A DNA stretch of 15,689 bases from an uncultured Oscillospiraceae bacterium (GCA_947631215.1 CANRKN010000042.1:1-15689), one strand, 5' to 3'; numbered from the stretch's first letter, positions 1-10,051 are shown. Notes: a model not told the origin generated them from the letters alone. Translations and numbers: made by a program.

Positions 1-104
1 TCAATTCCAATTCTGTAAGGCAGTTGCCAAATGTTTATTTTGGGGGGTCATACTGTCTTACGACCAACGGCCACATGACGGAGGGGCTTTGCTCTATGTG
101 TGTT

Positions 105-1277
<1,173 letters not shown>

Positions 1278-1292
1278 AGGTCGCTCCTTATA

Positions 1293-1823
1293 TCAGAGAT
1301 AGGGGGAGTAGATGCTGCCCTCGCAGTCGCAGAAGACGCTGACGGGGAAGTCCTCCACCGTGAGCCGGTGCACCGCCTCGGTGCCCAGCTCCGGGAAGGC
1401 CACCACTTCGCAGGTCTTCACGTAATTGGCCAGCAGCGCCCCGCAGCCGCCCTCGGCGGAGAAGTATACGCAGGTGTGCTCCTTTATGGCGTCTATGACC
1501 GCCGGACCCCGGCGGCCCTTGCCGATGAGGCCCTTGAGGCCCGCTTCCAGCAGGGCGGGGGTATACCTGTCCATGCGGTAGGAGGTGGTGGGCCCACAGG
1601 AGCCGATGGGCCGCCCCGGAGGCGCCGGGGTGGGGCCGGTGTAGTAGACGATCTGTCCCGACGGATCGAAGGGCAGGGGCTTTCCCGCCTCCAATAGTTC
1701 CGCCAGCTTTTTATGGGCCGCGTCCCGGGCGGTGTAGATGACGCCGGTGATGCGCACCTCATCCCCGGCGCGGAGAGAGCGTATCGCTTCGTCGGTGAGG
1801 GGGGTAGTGATGTGTTTATCCAT
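1293..1823 (-). CDS. Fumarate hydratase class I, beta subunit
   Basis: C-terminal half of the two-subunit, [4Fe-4S]-dependent class I fumarase that interconverts fumarate and malate; it pairs with the alpha subunit encoded just upstream. The 176 residues match the usual beta-subunit size. Recognisable blocks are GDEVRITGVIYTARDAAHKK, YYTGPTPAPPGRPIGSCGPT, TSYRMDRYTPALLEAGLKGL, IGKG and GGCGALLANYV. Its ATG overlaps the alpha-subunit stop by one base (TAATG), so the two are probably translationally coupled. The homologous tartrate dehydratase beta subunit is the main alternative; neighbouring malic enzyme and the CQDTGM-type alpha subunit favour fumarase. The C-terminus is cysteine-bearing (VFCDCEGS), which I do not interpret. 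Confidence 0.94.
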   Translation of the reverse strand: MDKHITTPLTDEAIRSLRAGDEVRITGVIYTARDAAHKKLAELLEAGKPLPFDPSGQIVYYTGPTPAPPGRPIGSCGPTTSYRMDRYTPALLEAGLKGLIGKGRRGPAVIDAIKEHTCVYFSAEGGCGALLANYVKTCEVVAFPELGTEAVHRLTVEDFPVSVFCDCEGSIYSPYL

Positions 1824-2587
1824 TACAGCACCTCCGAGGCATAGCGTAAACTGTGGCAGCCCACGGAGACGGCGCAGGGCAGACCCGCGATGTGGGTGGG
1901 GGCGGCCAGAATATGCACGCCGATGGAGAACTTTTTGGTGGCCTCATAGAGCTCCTGCTCCAGCGCGGCATAGAAGGGGTCGGGATTGGGTCCTTCTTTC
2001 AAGGTCGCCTTTTTGGCGAGGGCCGGAGCCCTGTCGAAGCTGCCGCCTAGGCCTACGCCGATGCTGACCGGCGGGCAGGCGTCGGGCACGGCCAGCTTCG
2101 CCGTCTCCAGCACGAAGGCCTTCACGCCCTCCACACCGTCGGCGGGGGCCAGCATGGCGACGCGGCCCTTGTTCTCGCAGCCGAACCCCCGGGGGACCAC
2201 GGTGACCTTCACCTTGTCCCCAGGTATCAGTTCCACGTTCAGGAGCGCCGGGGTGTTGTCCCCGGTGTTGGTCCGGCGCAGCGGGTCCGAGACGATGGAG
2301 GAACGGAGATACCCCTCCTTCACCGCCCGGCGCACGCCCTCGTCCACTGCGGCGGGTATGTCGCCGGTGAGATGCACGTCCTGGCCCACTTCCAGGTACA
2401 CCGCGGCCATGCCCGTGTCCTGGCACAGGGGGAGATTTCCATTTTTTTCAAAATTTTCGATGATATAAGGGTTGCCGAAGGCATAGAGCTTCTCCTTCAC
2501 CGCCTCCGGCAGCTCCAGACAGGCCTTTACATACAGCTCCGCCACGGCGTCGGCCAGCTGCCGGGCGTCCAGCTCCCGCACGCTCAT
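1823..2587 (-). CDS. Fumarate hydratase class I, alpha subunit (compact form)
   Basis: Iron-sulfur half of class I fumarase. The three expected cluster cysteines are present: C55 in CQDTGM, C171 in CPPVSIGVGLGG and C244 in GCHSLRYAS. DPLRRTNTGDNTPA and the APTHIAG histidine block are also there. At 254 residues it is shorter than the roughly 280 usual for this subunit. The segment before CQDTGM is short, and the glycine-rich stretch normally found between the ELLEEINKLGIGP-like helix and APTHIAG is missing (the sequence runs YEATKKFSIGVHILAAPTHI). The reading frame is intact, so this looks like a compact subfamily member rather than a broken gene. Its ATG overlaps the nadE stop as ATGA. It could in principle act on another hydroxy-acid. 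Confidence 0.92.
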   Translation of the reverse strand: MSVRELDARQLADAVAELYVKACLELPEAVKEKLYAFGNPYIIENFEKNGNLPLCQDTGMAAVYLEVGQDVHLTGDIPAAVDEGVRRAVKEGYLRSSIVSDPLRRTNTGDNTPALLNVELIPGDKVKVTVVPRGFGCENKGRVAMLAPADGVEGVKAFVLETAKLAVPDACPPVSIGVGLGGSFDRAPALAKKATLKEGPNPDPFYAALEQELYEATKKFSIGVHILAAPTHIAGLPCAVSVGCHSLRYASEVL

Positions 2588-3312
2588 CCGGGATAGGTGA
2601 CCTGGGGCAGGCGCTTGTGCTCGCTTATCCGGTGGAAGCGGTCGATGACGGCTTTATCCCCCTCGTTGGCCTCGCCGGTGAGCAGGAATTTGTCGATGGC
2701 GGCGTAGGTCACGCCCATCTCGCCCTCGTCGGTCTGGCCCTCGAAGAGCCCCGCGGAGGGGGCCTTGGTTCGGATGGACATAGGTGCGCCCAGCCAGGCC
2801 AAAAACTCGTATATCTCCGTCACGGTCAGGTCCGCGATGGGGTCGAAGTCATAGGCCCCGTCGCCCCACTTGGTGAAGTAGCCCATGTAGGCCTCGCTGC
2901 GGTTGCCGGTGCCCGCCACCAGGCGGCCCTCGGCCCCGGCGATGGCGTAGAGCGTCGTCATGCGAAGGCGGGGGGCGATGTTGGCGATGGCCGCGTCGGT
3001 CATGGCGGTGACGTCCTTGAGTGCCTCCAGCTCCGCCTCCCGCACCGGGGTCAGGTCCACGAGCCTCGTCTCGATGCCGTACTTTTCGGCGACAGCCTTT
3101 CCGTCCTCCAGATCGATATTAAAATTGCGCCGGGAGGCGCAGGGCATGAGCACGCCCACAGTATCATCGCAGGCGGCCTTGCAGAGGATGCCCACCAGGG
3201 TGCAGTCCTTGCCGCCGGAGTTGCCGTAGACGATGCCCTTCTGGCCGCTGGCGGCCAGGGTCTCTTTGATGAACGCCACCCGCTTATCAAATTCTTCCTT
3301 ATAGTCGCGCAT
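2584..3312 (-). CDS. nadE: NH3-dependent NAD+ synthetase
   Basis: Amidates deamido-NAD with ATP and ammonia, the last step of NAD synthesis. The 242-residue protein has only the synthetase domain and no nitrilase-like glutaminase domain, so it is the ammonia-dependent type. Seen: an N-type ATP pyrophosphatase loop GNSGGKDC at 30-37, then GTGNRSEAYMGYFTKWGDGA near 135-153, DPIADLTVTEIYEFLAWLG, and APSAGLFEGQTDEGEMGVTY near 184-203, all classic for NadE. The loop has Lys and Cys where SGGIDS is most familiar. I chose the ATG at 3312 because GGAGGAAA lies just upstream; the frame stays open to 3543, but that extension runs antisense-free through the purA terminator and purA 3' end. The gene overlaps the fumarase alpha start by ATGA. 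Confidence 0.94.
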   Translation of the reverse strand: MRDYKEEFDKRVAFIKETLAASGQKGIVYGNSGGKDCTLVGILCKAACDDTVGVLMPCASRRNFNIDLEDGKAVAEKYGIETRLVDLTPVREAELEALKDVTAMTDAAIANIAPRLRMTTLYAIAGAEGRLVAGTGNRSEAYMGYFTKWGDGAYDFDPIADLTVTEIYEFLAWLGAPMSIRTKAPSAGLFEGQTDEGEMGVTYAAIDKFLLTGEANEGDKAVIDRFHRISEHKRLPQVTYPG

Positions 3313-3333
3313 GAAAGTTTCCTCCAAAATGAG

Positions 3334-3360
3334 AAAAGCCCGCTCGCGGAGCGGGCTTTT
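3334..3360 (-). terminator. Intrinsic terminator after purA
   Basis: A perfect 12-bp inverted repeat, AAAAGCCCGCTC and GAGCGGGCTTTT around a 3-nt loop, begins 3 nt after the purA stop. On the minus strand the stem ends in a T run, giving an A-tract/T-tract terminator that could work in both directions. It lies only about 21 nt before the nadE start. Confidence 0.88.
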
Positions 3361-3362
3361 CT

Positions 3363-4637
3363 TTATCCCATGTAAATGTATTGGTCCCGGTCCGCGCCCA
3401 CGGAGATATAAGTGAACTTGCAGTTCACCGCCTCCTCCAGGTAGCGGATATAGGCCTGGGCGGCCTTGGGCAGGTCCGCGAACTTCCGGCAGCCGGTGAT
3501 GTCGCCGGAAAAGCCCTCGTGGTACTCGTAGATGGGCTTGCACTTTTCCAGCACCGGCTCCAGGGGGAAGGCGTCCAGGCGCTGGCCCTCGTACTCATAG
3601 CCCACGCACACGGGGATCTTCTCAAAGCCCGAGAGCACGTCCAGCTTCGTGAGCGCCAGCTCCGTGGCGCCCTGCATCATGACGCCGTAGCGGGTGGCCA
3701 CCACGTCGAAGCCGCCCACCCGGCGGGGCCGGCCGGTGGAGGCGCCGTATTCGCCGCCGGCCTCCCGCAGGTCATGGGCCTGCTGCCCCTCAAATTCGCA
3801 CACGAAGGGGCCGCCGCCCACGGCGGAGGAGTAGGCCTTGGTGATGCCCACCACGCTGTCCAGCTTCTTGAAGGGGATGCCCGCGCCGATGGGGGCGTAG
3901 GAGGCCAGGGTGCTGGAGGAACTGGTGTAGGGGAAGATGCCGTAGTCCAGGTCCCGCAGCGCGCCCAGCTGGGCCTCCAAAAGGAGGCTCTTGCCGCTGT
4001 CGATAGCGCCGGTCAGGTACTGAGTGGTGTCGGTGATGTGCTCCAGGAAGGGACCGCCGAACTTCATCACCCAGTCGTACATGGCCACGGGGTCCAGGGG
4101 CTCATGGCCGTAGCCCTTGGCCACGGTCAGGTTCTTCCAGTCCACGATGTCCGCGATCCGGTCCTTCAATACCTCCGGGAACAGCAGGTCGCCCATGCGG
4201 ATGGACTTGCGCATGTACTTGTCGGAGTACACCGGGCCGATGCCCCGGCGGGTGGAGCCCTGCTTCTTGGCCCCCATCCTGTCCTCCTCCAGGCCGTCCA
4301 GCAGGGGGTGGAAGGGCATGCAGATGGTGAGCCGGTCGCTGATCTTCAGATTCTCCGGGCCGATCTGAACGCCATGGGCGCGCAGGTCGTCCACCTCTTT
4401 GGCGAACTGCTCCAGGTCCACCACCATGCCGGGGCCCATCACGTTCACTGCGTCGGGCCGCAGGATGCCGGAGGGAAGCAGGTGCAGGATAAATTTACCC
4501 CGCTCGTTCACCACGGTGTGGCCGGCGTTGTTGCCCCCCTGGTAGCGGGAGACGATGTCATACTGGCTGCTGAGCAGGTCCACCATGCGGCCCTTGCCCT
4601 CGTCGCCCCAGTTGATGCCAACGACTGCTGTGATCAT
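3363..4637 (-). CDS. purA: Adenylosuccinate synthetase
   Basis: Joins IMP and aspartate with GTP to make adenylosuccinate, the first committed step to AMP. The 424 residues match the family. Seen: the N-terminal GTP loop WGDEGKGRMVDLL, QGGNNAGHTVV near residue 34, KQGSTRRGIGPVYSDK, SGKSLLLEAQLGALRDLDYG, and the C-terminal nucleotide-binding run GEYGASTGRPRRVGGFD followed by GATELALTKLDVL. AAGGAG precedes the ATG. The gene lies 38 nt downstream of purB, which acts next in the pathway, so the two are probably cotranscribed from the pyrG promoter. A terminator follows immediately. Nothing looks truncated. Confidence 0.98.
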   Translation of the reverse strand: MITAVVGINWGDEGKGRMVDLLSSQYDIVSRYQGGNNAGHTVVNERGKFILHLLPSGILRPDAVNVMGPGMVVDLEQFAKEVDDLRAHGVQIGPENLKISDRLTICMPFHPLLDGLEEDRMGAKKQGSTRRGIGPVYSDKYMRKSIRMGDLLFPEVLKDRIADIVDWKNLTVAKGYGHEPLDPVAMYDWVMKFGGPFLEHITDTTQYLTGAIDSGKSLLLEAQLGALRDLDYGIFPYTSSSSTLASYAPIGAGIPFKKLDSVVGITKAYSSAVGGGPFVCEFEGQQAHDLREAGGEYGASTGRPRRVGGFDVVATRYGVMMQGATELALTKLDVLSGFEKIPVCVGYEYEGQRLDAFPLEPVLEKCKPIYEYHEGFSGDITGCRKFADLPKAAQAYIRYLEEAVNCKFTYISVGADRDQYIYMG

Positions 4638-4675
4638 GTCAATAACTCTCCTTATCTCTGTCCGCGTGAGCGGTC

Positions 4676-6106
4676 TTATACGTTCGTTTCCGCTTCCACG
4701 CCCAGTTCGGCGGCGTACTTGCTGAGCACAGGCCGGGCGTAGGTATTGAGGAAGGTCTCGGTCTGTTCCGGGGCCAGGCCCACAAATTTCCGCACATCCA
4801 GGACCTTTTCAAGGTCCGCCTGCGTGAGATGGAAGGCAGGGTCCGCCAGGAGCCGGTCCAGAAGGTCATTTTCGCCGCCCTCCAGCTTCACCTTCACCGC
4901 GGCGGCCTGGGCATGCTGCCGGATGGCCTCGTGCAGCTCCTGCCTGTCACCGCCCAGGGTGACGGCGTGCATGAGGATGTTCTCCGTGGCCATGAAGGGC
5001 ATTTCTTCATTGAGATGCTTTTCCATGACCTTGGGATAGACCCGCCCGCCCCGGATGACGTTGATGACCAGTGTCAGGGCCCCGTCGGTGGCCAGGAACG
5101 CCTCCGGCAGGGAGATACGCCGGTTGGCCGAGTCGTCCAGCGTCCGCTCCAGCCACTGGGCGGCGGCGGTGTCGGCGGTGTTGCGCACGGCGTTGATGAC
5201 ATAGCGGCTCAAAGAGCACACCCGCTCGCAGCGCATGGGGTTGCGCTTATAGGCCATGGCGGAGGAGCCCACCTGCTCGGCCTCGAAGGGCTCGTCAAAC
5301 TCCTTCATGTGGGCCATGAGCCGCAGGTCCTGGGCCATCTTGTACATGCTTTGGGCAATGCCGCCCAGCACGTTCAGCACGAAGGCGTCCACCTTCCGGG
5401 AGTAGGTCTGGCCGGACACGGGCATGCAGGCGGCAAAGCCCATCTTTTCGGCTATCTTCTTTTCCAGCTCCACCACCTTCTTCCCGTCGCCGCCGAACAG
5501 CTCCAGGAAGCTGGCCCCGGTGCCGGTGGTGCCCTTGCAGCCGAGAAGCTTCAAATGGTCCAGTTCAAATTCAAGCCGGTCCAGGTCCATCAAATAGTCC
5601 TGGAGCCACAGGCAGGCCCGCTTTCCCACGGTGGTGGGCTGGGCGGCTTGGAAGTGGGTATAGGCCAGGGTGGGCATGTCCTTATTGGCCTCGGCGAAAT
5701 CGGTGAGCGCCCCTATGGCGTTCACCAGCAGGGTGCGGATGCGAAGAAGCGCCTCCCGCATCTGGATGATGTCGGTGTTGTCGCCCACATAGCAGGAGGT
5801 GGCCCCCAAGTGGATGATGCCCTTCGCCGTGGGACAGGCGTCGCCGTAGGTGCGGATATGGGCCATCACGTCGTGGCGAAGGCGTTTTTCATAGTCCGCG
5901 GCCTTGGCGTAGTCGATGTCGTATATGTGCGCGCGCATCTCGGCGAGCTGTGCGTCGCTTATGTCCAGGCCCAGCTCCTTCTCGCTCTCCGCCAGGGCGA
6001 TCCACAGCTTCCGCCAGGTGGAGAATTTGAAGTCGGGGGAGAAGATGTGCTGCATCTCATGGGATGCGTACCGGGCGCACAGGGGATTTTCGTAGATGTC
6101 CTTCAT
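4676..6106 (-). CDS. purB: Adenylosuccinate lyase (ADSL-like form)
   Basis: Cleaves adenylosuccinate to AMP and SAICAR to AICAR, releasing fumarate each time. The 476 residues carry the fumarase/aspartase-superfamily signature GSSAMAYKRNPMRCER near 285-300, plus KGIIHLGATSCYVGDNTD, AYTHFQAAQPTTVGKRA, KGTTGTGASF and LERTLDDSANRRISLPEAFL. From memory, these blocks and the N-terminus (YASHEMQHIFS, FSTWRKLWIALAE) track the animal ADSL sequence closely along its whole length, and length also agrees better with ADSL than with the roughly 430-residue Bacillus PurB. The ATG lies 3 nt after the pyrG stop with only a modest AAGG-type ribosome site, suggesting coupling to pyrG translation. Confidence 0.96.
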   Translation of the reverse strand: MKDIYENPLCARYASHEMQHIFSPDFKFSTWRKLWIALAESEKELGLDISDAQLAEMRAHIYDIDYAKAADYEKRLRHDVMAHIRTYGDACPTAKGIIHLGATSCYVGDNTDIIQMREALLRIRTLLVNAIGALTDFAEANKDMPTLAYTHFQAAQPTTVGKRACLWLQDYLMDLDRLEFELDHLKLLGCKGTTGTGASFLELFGGDGKKVVELEKKIAEKMGFAACMPVSGQTYSRKVDAFVLNVLGGIAQSMYKMAQDLRLMAHMKEFDEPFEAEQVGSSAMAYKRNPMRCERVCSLSRYVINAVRNTADTAAAQWLERTLDDSANRRISLPEAFLATDGALTLVINVIRGGRVYPKVMEKHLNEEMPFMATENILMHAVTLGGDRQELHEAIRQHAQAAAVKVKLEGGENDLLDRLLADPAFHLTQADLEKVLDVRKFVGLAPEQTETFLNTYARPVLSKYAAELGVEAETNV

Positions 6107-6109
6107 GCC

Positions 6110-7744
<1,635 letters not shown>

Positions 7745-7758
7745 TTATGTTGTCGAAA

Positions 7759-7774
7759 CCGCTCCATGGAGCGG
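7759..7774. repeat. 16-bp perfect palindrome in the pyrG leader
   Basis: CCGCTCCATGGAGCGG is a perfect palindrome between the predicted pyrG start site and its ribosome-binding site. In the pyrG transcript it can fold into a 6-bp hairpin followed by only three U residues, too weak for a confident terminator. It could equally be a protein-binding site. Confidence 0.5.
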
Positions 7775-7801
7775 ACGCAGGCACAAAAAAACACAAAATA
7801 C

Positions 7802-7830
7802 AGTATAATATAAGGGCTGGGGAATTACAA
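7802..7830 (-). promoter_or_regulatory. Predicted sigma-A-type promoter of pyrG
   Basis: On the minus strand, TTGTAA (7830-7825) and TATACT (7807-7802) are 17 bp apart, a good vegetative promoter. Transcription would start near 7795, leaving a leader of about 70 nt that begins U-rich (runs of 4 and 7 T) and contains the 7759-7774 palindrome. Confidence 0.72.
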
Positions 7831-7870
7831 GCCCCAATATGGACGCACCCGGCCAAAAATGCGTGCCCCC

Positions 7871-7899
7871 TTGCACGAGTGCTTTATCCATGCTATAAT
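7871..7899 (+). promoter_or_regulatory. Predicted strong promoter of nahK
   Basis: TTGCAC (7871-7876) and TATAAT (7894-7899) are exactly 17 bp apart, and the -10 carries a TGn extension (TGCTATAAT). This is the clearest promoter in the window. The start site would fall near 7906, about 30 nt before the nahK ATG. Confidence 0.85.
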
Positions 7900-7901
7900 A
7901 C

Positions 7902-7917
7902 ATATTTGTCGAAATAT
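7902..7917. promoter_or_regulatory. Inverted repeat at the nahK start site, possible operator
   Basis: ATATTT and AAATAT flank GTCG, a 6-bp inverted repeat that covers the predicted start site of the strong nahK promoter. A repressor bound here would block initiation. The binding protein is unknown, and an AT-rich repeat this short could be chance. Confidence 0.4.
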
Positions 7918-7934
7918 CAGTTGAGGAAACATAT

Positions 7935-9017
7935 ATGGAAAACGCCATCTACAAAAACGCCCTCCATCACTTCGTCATGGACGGCCATCCTGTCTCCTGC
8001 GAGCCCTACGGCTGCGGGCACATAAACCACACCTTCCTGCTCACCACCGATACCGGCAGGCGCTATATCCTGCAAATGCTCAACAGCGCCGTGTTCCGGG
8101 ACCCGGACGGACTGATGCAGAACGTGGTGGCCATCACCCGCCATATCGCCTCCAAGTGCTCCGACCCCCGGGGCAGCCTGCACCTGAACCCCACCGTGGA
8201 CGGAAAGCTCTACACCCGGGGCGACAAGGGCAACATGTGGCGGCTTTATGACTTTGTGGAGGGCAGCATATGCCTGCAGGCCCCGGAGACGCCGGAGGAC
8301 TTCTATCAGAGCGCCATCGCCTTCGGCACCTTCCAGCAGCAGCTGGCGGACTTTCCCGCCGGGACCCTGCACGAGACCATCCCCAACTTCCACAACACCC
8401 CGGACCGGTACCGCCTGTTTAAAGAAGCTCTGGCGGCGGACGTGAAGGGGAGAGCGAAGGAAGTGGGGCCGGAGGTGGACTTCGTCCTGGCCCGGGAGGA
8501 GGAGGCGGGCGCCCTCCAGCGTATGCGGGATTCCGGCGAGCTGCCCACCCGGGTCACCCACAACGACACCAAGCTCAACAACGTCATGCTGGACGCCGTC
8601 ACCCGCAAGGCCCTTTGCGTCATCGACTTGGACACGGTGATGCCGGGTCTGGCCGCCTACGACTTCGGCGACTCCATCCGCTTCGGCGCGGCCACCGCCG
8701 CCGAGGACGAGAAGGACCTGGACAAAATGGAGATGAGCCTCACGGAGTACGAGACCTTCACCCGGGGCTTTCTCACCGCCTGCCCCGGCCTCACGGAGCG
8801 GGAAAAGCAGACTCTGCCCCTGGGGGCGAAGCTGATGACCCTGGAGTGCGGGGTGCGGTTTCTGACCGACTATCTGGCGGGGGACGTGTATTTCTCCATC
8901 CACCGGCCCGAGCACAACCTGGACCGGGCCCGGACCCAGTTCAAGCTGGTGGCGGACATGGAGAAGAAGTGGGACGAGATGAACGCCATCGTGGCGCGCC
9001 TCGCCAAGGGAGAATAA
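7935..9017 (+). CDS. nahK: N-acetylhexosamine 1-kinase homologue
   Basis: Predicted anomeric kinase that phosphorylates free GlcNAc or GalNAc at C1 with ATP. The 360 residues belong to the aminoglycoside-phosphotransferase fold. From memory it matches Bifidobacterium longum NahK (LnpB, about 359 residues) along its length: EPYGCGHINHTF near 23, RRYILQMLN, the catalytic loop THNDTKLNN (D211 as base), the metal site IDLDTVMPG (D233), DFGDSIRFGA, AEDEKDLDK, and ECGVRFLTDYLAGDVYF near 304-320. GAGGAAA precedes the ATG. It heads the carbohydrate locus with its own strong promoter. Unlike the bifidobacterial lnp operon, no GH112 phosphorylase, galT or galE lies nearby, so its sugar may arrive as a monosaccharide or be released elsewhere. 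Another hexosamine substrate remains possible. Confidence 0.9.
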   Translation: MENAIYKNALHHFVMDGHPVSCEPYGCGHINHTFLLTTDTGRRYILQMLNSAVFRDPDGLMQNVVAITRHIASKCSDPRGSLHLNPTVDGKLYTRGDKGNMWRLYDFVEGSICLQAPETPEDFYQSAIAFGTFQQQLADFPAGTLHETIPNFHNTPDRYRLFKEALAADVKGRAKEVGPEVDFVLAREEEAGALQRMRDSGELPTRVTHNDTKLNNVMLDAVTRKALCVIDLDTVMPGLAAYDFGDSIRFGAATAAEDEKDLDKMEMSLTEYETFTRGFLTACPGLTEREKQTLPLGAKLMTLECGVRFLTDYLAGDVYFSIHRPEHNLDRARTQFKLVADMEKKWDEMNAIVARLAKGE

Positions 9018-9027
9018 AGAGGATACA

Positions 9028-9053
9028 CGCGCCGGGCGGGAAGGCCCGGCGCG
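9028..9053 (+). other. Hairpin between nahK and the regulator gene
   Basis: A perfect 10-bp GC-rich stem (CGCGCCGGGC and GCCCGGCGCG, 6-nt loop) starts 10 nt after the nahK stop. It lacks a real T run (GTCATTT follows), so it is more likely a partial terminator or a 3'-end stabiliser lowering expression of the downstream regulator. Confidence 0.6.
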
Positions 9054-9075
9054 GTCATTTACCGGGGACGAGACA

Positions 9076-9915
9076 ATGAGAGTACTGTTCAACACGGAAA
9101 AGCTCCTGCGGCTCATCGGGGCGCTGCAGACCTTCACGGGGATCAAAACATGCATCTTTGACGCCGGGGGCAGGGACATCCAGATCTTCGGCGGCCACCA
9201 GGAGTTCTGCCGGCTCATCAACGCCGACCCGGAAGGCCACCGCCGGTGCGAAAACTGCGACGCCCGGGCCGTGGAGGCCTGCGCCGCGTCCGGGGGCCTG
9301 TACCGCTACCGGTGCCACCTGGGCCTGTGCGAGGCGGCGCTGCCCCTGGTGGAGAACGGGGTGCCCATCGCCTATCTCTCTTTTGGACAGTATTTGGATA
9401 ATTCGCCAAAGGAAAGACAGTGGGAGCGGACCGAAAAGGCCGCGGCCTGGTTCACCGGTGACAAAAAAGCACTAAGAGAGGCCTTCTGGCAGCTGCGGCA
9501 GTACTCCTTCCAGGAGACCAGCGCCTATGCCGACATCCTCCAGGCGCTGTCCGCCTATATCCTCCGGGAGGGCATCATCCGCTCGGCGGAGTATACCGAC
9601 GGCCAGCGGCTGGAGCTGTACCTGGACCAGCACTACCGGGAGAATCTGAGCCTGAAAAGGATCGCAGGTGACCTGCACATGGGCACTACGAAGCTCTGCG
9701 CCCTGGCAAAGAGCCTGCCCGGCGGCGGCACTGTCGGCCAGGCCATCGCCCGCCGGCGCATCCGGGAAGCCTGCGCCATGCTCCGCTACGGGGACGCGCC
9801 CGTCTCCGCCGTGGCCGAGGCGGTGGGCTACAGCGACTACAACTATTTCACCAAGGTGTTCCGCGCCGCCATGGGCATGACCCCCAGCGCCTATCGGAAG
9901 GCCAACCGGCAGTAA
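9076..9915 (+). CDS. PocR-domain AraC-family transcriptional regulator
   Basis: A 279-residue DNA-binding regulator. Residues about 8-165 resemble the PocR sensory domain, with a cysteine-rich core (C45, C58, C61, C69, C80, C85, including RRCENCDARAVEAC and RYRCHLGLCEAALPL). Residues about 178-279 form an AraC-type double helix-turn-helix: LSLKRIAGDLHMGTTKL, then the stronger second motif PVSAVAEAVGYSDYNYFTKV and the usual end FRAAMGMTPSAYRK. PocR domains are predicted to sense small organic ligands; the ligand here is unknown. Placed between nahK and the transporter, it is the natural candidate regulator of both. The ribosome site is weak (GGGGACGAG), and a hairpin lies just upstream, so low expression is likely. 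There is no membrane segment. Confidence 0.92.
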   Translation: MRVLFNTEKLLRLIGALQTFTGIKTCIFDAGGRDIQIFGGHQEFCRLINADPEGHRRCENCDARAVEACAASGGLYRYRCHLGLCEAALPLVENGVPIAYLSFGQYLDNSPKERQWERTEKAAAWFTGDKKALREAFWQLRQYSFQETSAYADILQALSAYILREGIIRSAEYTDGQRLELYLDQHYRENLSLKRIAGDLHMGTTKLCALAKSLPGGGTVGQAIARRRIREACAMLRYGDAPVSAVAEAVGYSDYNYFTKVFRAAMGMTPSAYRKANRQ

Positions 9916-9929
9916 TTTTGTTGGTTTAT

Positions 9930-9959
9930 CACAATTTGTGCAGATAGACAGGCTATAAC
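9930..9959 (+). promoter_or_regulatory. Candidate activator-dependent promoter of the transporter genes
   Basis: A perfect 11-bp palindrome CACAATTTGTG (9930-9940) lies where the -35 box would be for a TATAAC -10 (9954-9959); no good -35 hexamer is seen. That is the arrangement expected for an AraC-type activated promoter. A second weak candidate is the TGn-extended -10 TATTAT at 9992-9997, also without a clear -35. Both lie upstream of the terminator at 10001-10051. Confidence 0.4.
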
Positions 9960-10000
9960 GGAATATTTTTCTATTATTCGTTGGATTTTGCTATTATATG

Positions 10001-10051
10001 GGCCGCGAGTCCGGTACAATGAGGCTACCGGGACTATGCGGCCTTTATTTT
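10001..10051 (+). terminator. Intrinsic terminator or attenuator before the transporter operon
   Basis: GGCCGC pairs with GCGGCC, AGTCC with GGACT and GGTA with TACC, giving about 15 bp with small internal loops around a 9-nt loop. TTTATTTT (10044-10051) follows. It can end the nahK-regulator transcript, but the only promoter-like sites for the next gene lie upstream of it, so it may be an attenuator. Confidence 0.78.

Noticed and set aside
1..104. Small inverted repeats (such as GGCAGTTGCC near 19-28) downstream of malic enzyme
   Set aside because: Stems of 4-5 bp without a T run on the minus strand are too weak to call a terminator.
3313..3543. N-terminal extension of nadE
   Set aside because: The frame is open upstream, but the added residues are purA read out of frame plus the terminator stem; the ATG at 3312 has a good ribosome site and gives the normal length.
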